Assembly: GCF_019457535.1 (NCBI RefSeq)
Contig: NZ_CP080417.1
Span: forward strand, 1-64,000
Reading direction: 5' to 3'
Origin: Shewanella halotolerans
GTDB lineage: Bacteria > Pseudomonadota > Gammaproteobacteria > Enterobacterales > Shewanellaceae
DNA length: 64,000 nt
Shown: piece by piece, positions 60,230 through 64,000 of the stretch
Layout of the letters: the number at the start of each line of letters is the position of its first letter
Numbering within the stretch: the first letter of the stretch is position 1
The notes under the pieces: model-generated
The model's input: the letters and a program-made list of their open reading frames with translations, nothing else
Database searches by the model: none
What the model was told of the DNA's origin: nothing
Translations under genes and position numbers: made by a program

Positions 60230-60949
60230 CTAACGCCAGAACTCCTTGATGGGGCGGTTGGGGTCGAAGTGATGGGCTATCTGCGCCTGCAGTAACTCGG
60301 CGGTGGCGATGGCGTCGGTCAGGGCGTTGTGGGGCGGATAGCTGGGCAGGCCGTATCTTGACCGGCTTTGACCCAATCGCACCGAGCCTGGCTTGTCGCC
60401 CTTGAGGCGTTGTAGCAGGCCGCCATGTTGGCGCTTCTGTAGCTCAGACTCCAATGCCATGGTGTCGATGACAGGAAACTCAATTCCCTGGTGAATGCGA
60501 CGAATAAGCGCCCGCTCCAAGAACTGCTGCTCTATCTGCCGATAGTGCACCACCATGATCTTGCCCGCCATCTGTTCCAGCACCTGTTCGAAGACGGCGG
60601 AGAGATCCGGTGCGTCCAGTATGTCGCTGTGGGTGATGCCGTGGATGATCACCGACTCCTCTGCCAGCTGTTCTCTGGGTCTTACCGTCCAGTGTTGGGC
60701 GCGATTGAGAAAGATCCGCCGCAGATTAAAGGGCACTGTGCCTATGCTGACGATATCGTCCTTATCCACGTTCAGGCCTGTGGTCTCGAAGTCCATCGCC
60801 AGCAGCTCGACCTGTGATAGCGGCGTGTCGGGATCCGGCAGGCCGCCCAGGTAGTACTGACGTAGTCCCAGGTGTTCAGTGGTCTTGAGCCGCTGCTCAA
60901 ACTTGCCCGGCCAGTCGATGCTAGGTGGTGATAGTAGCTTCTTCAGCAT
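60230..60949 (-). CDS. DEDD-type 3'-5' exonuclease (DnaQ-like)
   Basis: A 239-residue exonuclease-fold protein. ExoI is ELLAMDFETTGLNVDKDDIVSIGTVPF (about 47-74) with the Asp-x-Glu pair. ExoII reads IMVVHYRQIEQQFLERAL, where Glu takes the place of the usual Asp. ExoIII is HNALTDAIATAELLQAQ near 209, with His and Asp (the DEDDh type). It resembles the epsilon-like exonucleases encoded next to cNMP/CBS/DUF294 proteins, which is the case here: its ATG is 7 bases after the stop of that gene. The substrate is unknown. Confidence 0.9.
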   Translation of the reverse strand: MLKKLLSPPSIDWPGKFEQRLKTTEHLGLRQYYLGGLPDPDTPLSQVELLAMDFETTGLNVDKDDIVSIGTVPFNLRRIFLNRAQHWTVRPREQLAEESVIIHGITHSDILDAPDLSAVFEQVLEQMAGKIMVVHYRQIEQQFLERALIRRIHQGIEFPVIDTMALESELQKRQHGGLLQRLKGDKPGSVRLGQSRSRYGLPSYPPHNALTDAIATAELLQAQIAHHFDPNRPIKEFWR

Positions 60950-60956
60950 CTTAGGC

Positions 60957-62846
60957 TCACTTAAATTGATTGCTTGCGTTGTAGCGGAACTTGAGGAAGT
61001 TCTGGGCGTTACTCAAGATCTGAAACGCATCTTTGAGGTTACGTCGCTCGAAATCCGACAGATGCTCAGGCTCTATGTTGTTGTCGGGATCGATTCCCTG
61101 CTCCACGTCGAAGGCCTGATGGCGGATGCGTACCATGGAGATAAATTCCATGGCGTCCCGTAGATCCTCGCCGCGCCCCTTGGGCAGTATGTTGGCGTCT
61201 ATGATGTCATCCAGGCGCTCGAAAGAGTTGCGTGCACGGGAGCCCACCGCCAGGGCATGTACCCGGATGAGATCCGCCAGCGGCGCCGTGCCCCGGCGTT
61301 TGAGGTTGATGGAGTTGTTGTGGCGGCCATCTTTTTCCATCACGAAGTCTTTGAAGAAACCCAGTGGCGGGGTGCGATTCAAGGCGTTGCGGGCGAGGCA
61401 GGCCAGGAAGCGATTGTTCTTGCGTGCCCGGCGCACGATGAAGCCGTTGAGCTGCTCGGCCCACTTGAGGCGGCCATAGACGCCGTCGAGATCGAAGAAG
61501 ATGGAGGCGTTGAGTAGCGCCTTAGGGTTTGGATCGTCGATCCAGTCGGCGAAACAGGCCTCCCATTCTTTGCGTGTCATGCGCCACATGGGGTTGGTGG
61601 CCATGATATCCCCGGTGCAGTAACTATAGCCGCAGCTATCCAGTCCATCGCAAACGAAGTTGGCCAGCTGGCTGAAGTAGTCGTCGTGCTTCGCCTTGTC
61701 GAAGTCGTCGTCGAGTATGATGGCGTTGTCCTGGTCTGTCACGATCAGCTGCTCGTCGCGGCCCATGGAGCCCAGCGCCAGGAAGCAGTAGGGGATGGGC
61801 GGTGGACCGAGTTTCTCTTCGGCCAGCTCGAGTATCCGCTGTTTGAAGCTGCGGCCGATCACCGACATGGCGCTGCCCACCATGTGGGAGTTGGCGTCTT
61901 CGTTCACCAGTCGCACGAAGCTGTCTTTGACCTGGGTGGCGAGGGTGGCCAGCTCCTCCAGACTCTGTTGCTGGAAGATGCTGCTGACCAGTAGCAGGGA
62001 GTTTTGCGACTCGTATCTGACGATATCCGTGGCTTCGATGATGCCTATGGGTTTGCGTCCCTTGCACACCGGTAGATGATGCACGTTGTAGCGCAGCATG
62101 GTGAGCATGGCCTCATAGACATAGGCGTTATGGTCTAAGGTGATCACTTCTGTGCTCACCACGCTGGCCAGCTCGGTGCCTGGATCTATTCCCTCGGCCA
62201 AGACCCGGGTGCAGAGATCCCTGTCTGTGATGATGCCAAGCAGGGGACTGGTATCGGCATCATCCTCTTCCAGGACGTCCGGGTCGATCACCAGGAGGGC
62301 GGAGACATTCTCCTGAGCCATCATGATGGCGGCCTGTTGTATGCTTTCGCCTTTATGGATCAGCGGGGCATCCCGGGTGAGTAGTGTCTTCACCTTAGAG
62401 GTGGTCAGATCGTTCTGTTCGCTGGAGTTAGAGACAGTCTGGCGCAGCCGGGCGCTGTCTTCTACTTCGACGAAGTCGGCAAAGGTGTCGTACTCATCGT
62501 ACAGCTGCTGGAAGATTGCCTCTGGGATGCAATAGACCAGGGTGTCCTCGATCGCCTTGACCGGGAAGCGCACCTTGTTGTTGGTAAGCAGGCCCATTTG
62601 GCCGAAGAGATCGCCGCTATCGAGGCGGTTATAGAGTTCGCCCTTGCGGCGGTAGACCTCTACCACGCCGCTGCGCACCATGTAGAGGTCATGGATCTGA
62701 TCGCCAAAGTGGATGATGGGGGTGTCTTGGCGGTAGTAGGCGATCTCCACATGGTGGCTCACCATGTCGACCACCTCGTCGGGCAGGGCGTTAAACGGGG
62801 GATATTGGCTTAAGAAGTTTTGGATCTCGTTTAACTCTGCTTCCAT
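60957..62846 (-). CDS. cNMP-binding / CBS / DUF294 nucleotidyltransferase-like protein
   Basis: A 629-residue cytoplasmic multidomain protein. Residues 10-135 form a cyclic-nucleotide-binding fold (GDLFGQMGLLTNNKVRFPVKAIEDTLVYCIP). About 155-290 is a CBS pair (DTSPLLGIITDRDLCTRVLAEG, HHLPVCKGRKPIGIIEATDIVRYES). About 330-470 is a DUF294 nucleotidyltransferase-like domain with the FLALGSMGRDEQLIVTDQDNAIILDDD motif, similar to GlnD-type transferases. The rest is the DUF294 C-terminal helical domain. It likely senses nucleotides. Its partner in the operon is the exonuclease at 60230. Similar pairs occur in other gammaproteobacteria, but the activity has not been established to my knowledge. Confidence 0.9.
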   Translation of the reverse strand: MEAELNEIQNFLSQYPPFNALPDEVVDMVSHHVEIAYYRQDTPIIHFGDQIHDLYMVRSGVVEVYRRKGELYNRLDSGDLFGQMGLLTNNKVRFPVKAIEDTLVYCIPEAIFQQLYDEYDTFADFVEVEDSARLRQTVSNSSEQNDLTTSKVKTLLTRDAPLIHKGESIQQAAIMMAQENVSALLVIDPDVLEEDDADTSPLLGIITDRDLCTRVLAEGIDPGTELASVVSTEVITLDHNAYVYEAMLTMLRYNVHHLPVCKGRKPIGIIEATDIVRYESQNSLLLVSSIFQQQSLEELATLATQVKDSFVRLVNEDANSHMVGSAMSVIGRSFKQRILELAEEKLGPPPIPYCFLALGSMGRDEQLIVTDQDNAIILDDDFDKAKHDDYFSQLANFVCDGLDSCGYSYCTGDIMATNPMWRMTRKEWEACFADWIDDPNPKALLNASIFFDLDGVYGRLKWAEQLNGFIVRRARKNNRFLACLARNALNRTPPLGFFKDFVMEKDGRHNNSINLKRRGTAPLADLIRVHALAVGSRARNSFERLDDIIDANILPKGRGEDLRDAMEFISMVRIRHQAFDVEQGIDPDNNIEPEHLSDFERRNLKDAFQILSNAQNFLKFRYNASNQFK

Positions 62847-62941
62847 AGATCTGCCTGTGGCTGATTTTCTCCTGCGATGGCTAACATACTAACTCAAAGA
62901 CAAAGCGATGTGTGGGCCACTGCCCAAAAAGATCCCCGGGT

Positions 62942-63847
62942 CTAGTGAGCCGTCCACAACATCTGGCCGCACTGGCTGAGATCATAACCGCCCAGCTGAG
63001 CCGCCAGCTGACGGGTCTGGGTGCTGCCGAGCATCTCAAACAGGGCCTGGAGCTGACGACGGAAGTAGATCCCCTGGGGCATCACGAAGTCGAAGGATTC
63101 GGTGACCAGAGGCACGAAGCTCAGGCCACTCTCCAGCGCCACCGACTGACAGCCGAAGCCGATATCGGCCTCGTTACGGGCGATGAAGCCTGCAAGCTCG
63201 CGCTCGCTATAGGCGGTGATCTGCGGATTGAGCTGCTCTATGCTGGCACCTTGCTTGATCAGCCAGTGTTCCAGGTGTTGCTGACTACCTGCACCGGCCT
63301 GGCGGCCGACCCAACGCCAGGGCAGGCTGATCACTTTCTCCTCTTCCTGGCATCTGTGGTGCATCTCGCTGCGCATCATCAGCCCCTGCTGGCGGGTGTA
63401 GCCGTGCACCATCACCCACTGCTGGTGGTTGGGGTAGCCCTTGAGCAGGGCGGGGTGACGTATGTTGCGCTCCTCCACATTGCCCCAGTGCAGGGTACAG
63501 ACGTCGGCGTAGCCGCGCGACAGGAGATCCAGCCCCATGCGGGAGCCGGTGGAGCTATAGCTGATAAGATCGCTCTTGCCTATCTTAGACATGAGACGGG
63601 CCACCAACATGGAGAGCAGGGGGTCGTCGCTGCCGGTGATGTGCATGCGATCCGACAGCATGCCGCTATGGCAGGAGTCCATGACCCAACGGTCGATCAA
63701 AATCTTGGGAAACAGCCACTTACCCGTCACCTTGGTGGCGGGCAATATGCGGTCATTGGCCATGGAGTAGACCTTCTTCTCATTCAGGTCGAGATATTCG
63801 GCGACCTGTTTGGCGCTCATGTAGACGAGTTCGCTGGGTTCAGTCAT
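62942..63847 (-). CDS. HTH (excisionase/MerR-like) plus periplasmic-binding-like domain regulator
   Basis: A 301-residue probable transcription regulator. Residues 8-55 (VYMSAKQVAEYLDLNEKKVYSMANDRILPATKVTGKWLFPKILIDRW) are a helix-turn-helix of the excisionase type. Residues 65-290 match the PBP-like domain related to molybdate/tungstate-binding proteins, with GSDDPLLSMLVARL, DVCTLHWGN, GYPNHQQWVMVHGYTRQQGLM and ADIGFGCQSVALESGLSFVPLVTESFDFVMP. There is no signal peptide, so ligand sensing is cytoplasmic. It starts 23 bases after the fdhD stop with AAGGAT upstream, pointing to control of formate dehydrogenase or molybdate/tungstate uptake (inference). Confidence 0.88.
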   Translation of the reverse strand: MTEPSELVYMSAKQVAEYLDLNEKKVYSMANDRILPATKVTGKWLFPKILIDRWVMDSCHSGMLSDRMHITGSDDPLLSMLVARLMSKIGKSDLISYSSTGSRMGLDLLSRGYADVCTLHWGNVEERNIRHPALLKGYPNHQQWVMVHGYTRQQGLMMRSEMHHRCQEEEKVISLPWRWVGRQAGAGSQQHLEHWLIKQGASIEQLNPQITAYSERELAGFIARNEADIGFGCQSVALESGLSFVPLVTESFDFVMPQGIYFRRQLQALFEMLGSTQTRQLAAQLGGYDLSQCGQMLWTAH

Positions 63848-63870
63848 TGATAATCCTTTAACCTTCGCCG

Positions 63871-64000
63871 TTAACCTAGATTACGTTTCGGCGGTGTGGC
63901 ATCAAATTCGATATTTTCCGCACCATGATAGATGAGGAAGTGGCGCCCCTTGGCGCGGGCGATCATGGTGATCCCCAGCTTCTGGGCCAGTTCCAGCCCC
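63871..64000 (-). CDS. fdhD: Formate dehydrogenase accessory sulfurtransferase FdhD (3' part)
   Basis: Only the last 42 residues are in the window. They read LAQKLGITMIARAKGRHFLIYHGAENI and on to the stop at 63871. This matches the C-terminus of FdhD (LGITLIGFARG-R-F-N-[IV]-Y-x-G), which transfers sulfur from IscS to the molybdenum cofactor of formate dehydrogenase. The gene continues beyond the right edge. The identification rests on this short segment and on the fit with the neighbouring regulator. Confidence 0.8.
   Translation of the reverse strand, partial: GLELAQKLGITMIARAKGRHFLIYHGAENIEFDATPPKRNLG

Noticed and set aside
1..64000. CRISPR arrays, prophage, toxin-antitoxin or restriction-modification loci
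   Set aside because: No regularly spaced short repeats, integrases, transposases, methyltransferase-endonuclease pairs or small overlapping toxin-antitoxin pairs were seen.

Overview
The window opens on the first base of dnaA and carries the order dnaA-dnaN-recF-gyrB. Protein sequences, the fadBA/pepQ/yigZ/trkH/hemG block, the TorF-type porin and the intergenic repeats point to a gammaproteobacterium of the genus Shewanella, probably one of its moderate-GC species. The genus is an inference from recognised proteins; no search was run. The base numbering probably starts at chromosome position 1, so this is the right flank of the replication origin.

Layout. 1-6090: replication initiation and gyrase genes (+). 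6178-8538: 5-oxoprolinase operon pxpB-pxpC-pxpA (-). 8642-11629: glycyl-tRNA synthetase glyQ-glyS (-). 11739-18630: tag, an unknown anchored protein, a 1067-residue beta-propeller/amidohydrolase, a MOSC protein, tusA, ybaK and a GNAT acetyltransferase. 18988-22323: fatty-acid beta-oxidation fadB-fadA (-), divergent from pepQ-yigZ-trkH-hemG (22630-26718, +). 26740-27851: an ArsR-type regulator whose two cysteines are spaced as in sulfide/persulfide sensors, divergent from a second hemG. 27967-32111: thioesterase, GST, LysR regulator, a second Tag-family glycosylase, a repeat cluster and a TorF-like porin. 32536-36855: an AcrAB-type efflux pair. 36977-44991: M14 peptidase, methyltransferase, a lipoprotein with seven 18-residue repeats, two tandem PAP2 phosphatases, a GIY-YIG protein and oligopeptidase B. 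45137-46153: FMN riboswitch and ribB. 46536-49751: NIT-PAS-GGDEF-EAL protein. 49905-50429: ferritin. 50959-55136: a second RND pump with unusual proton-relay residues. 55318-57344: moeA-moeB. 57471-63847: folM, a BCCT transporter, an exonuclease with a cNMP/CBS/nucleotidyltransferase protein, and an HTH/periplasmic-binding-like regulator directly downstream of fdhD, which runs off the right edge.

The most notable signal that gene calls do not explain is a set of five sites matching or nearly matching the ParB-binding centromere sequence parS (3616, 13088, 14428, 17671, 18916), all within 19 kb of dnaA. Two of them form the stem of an apparent transcription terminator, and two lie inside coding sequence. 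Two MITE-like elements with terminal inverted repeats (18707-18868 and 50464-50731) and one repeat cluster (31072-31287) sit in intergenic DNA. No rRNA, tRNA, CRISPR array, prophage or intact transposase was seen. The content is mostly conserved housekeeping; no defence island or clearly new multigene system was found.
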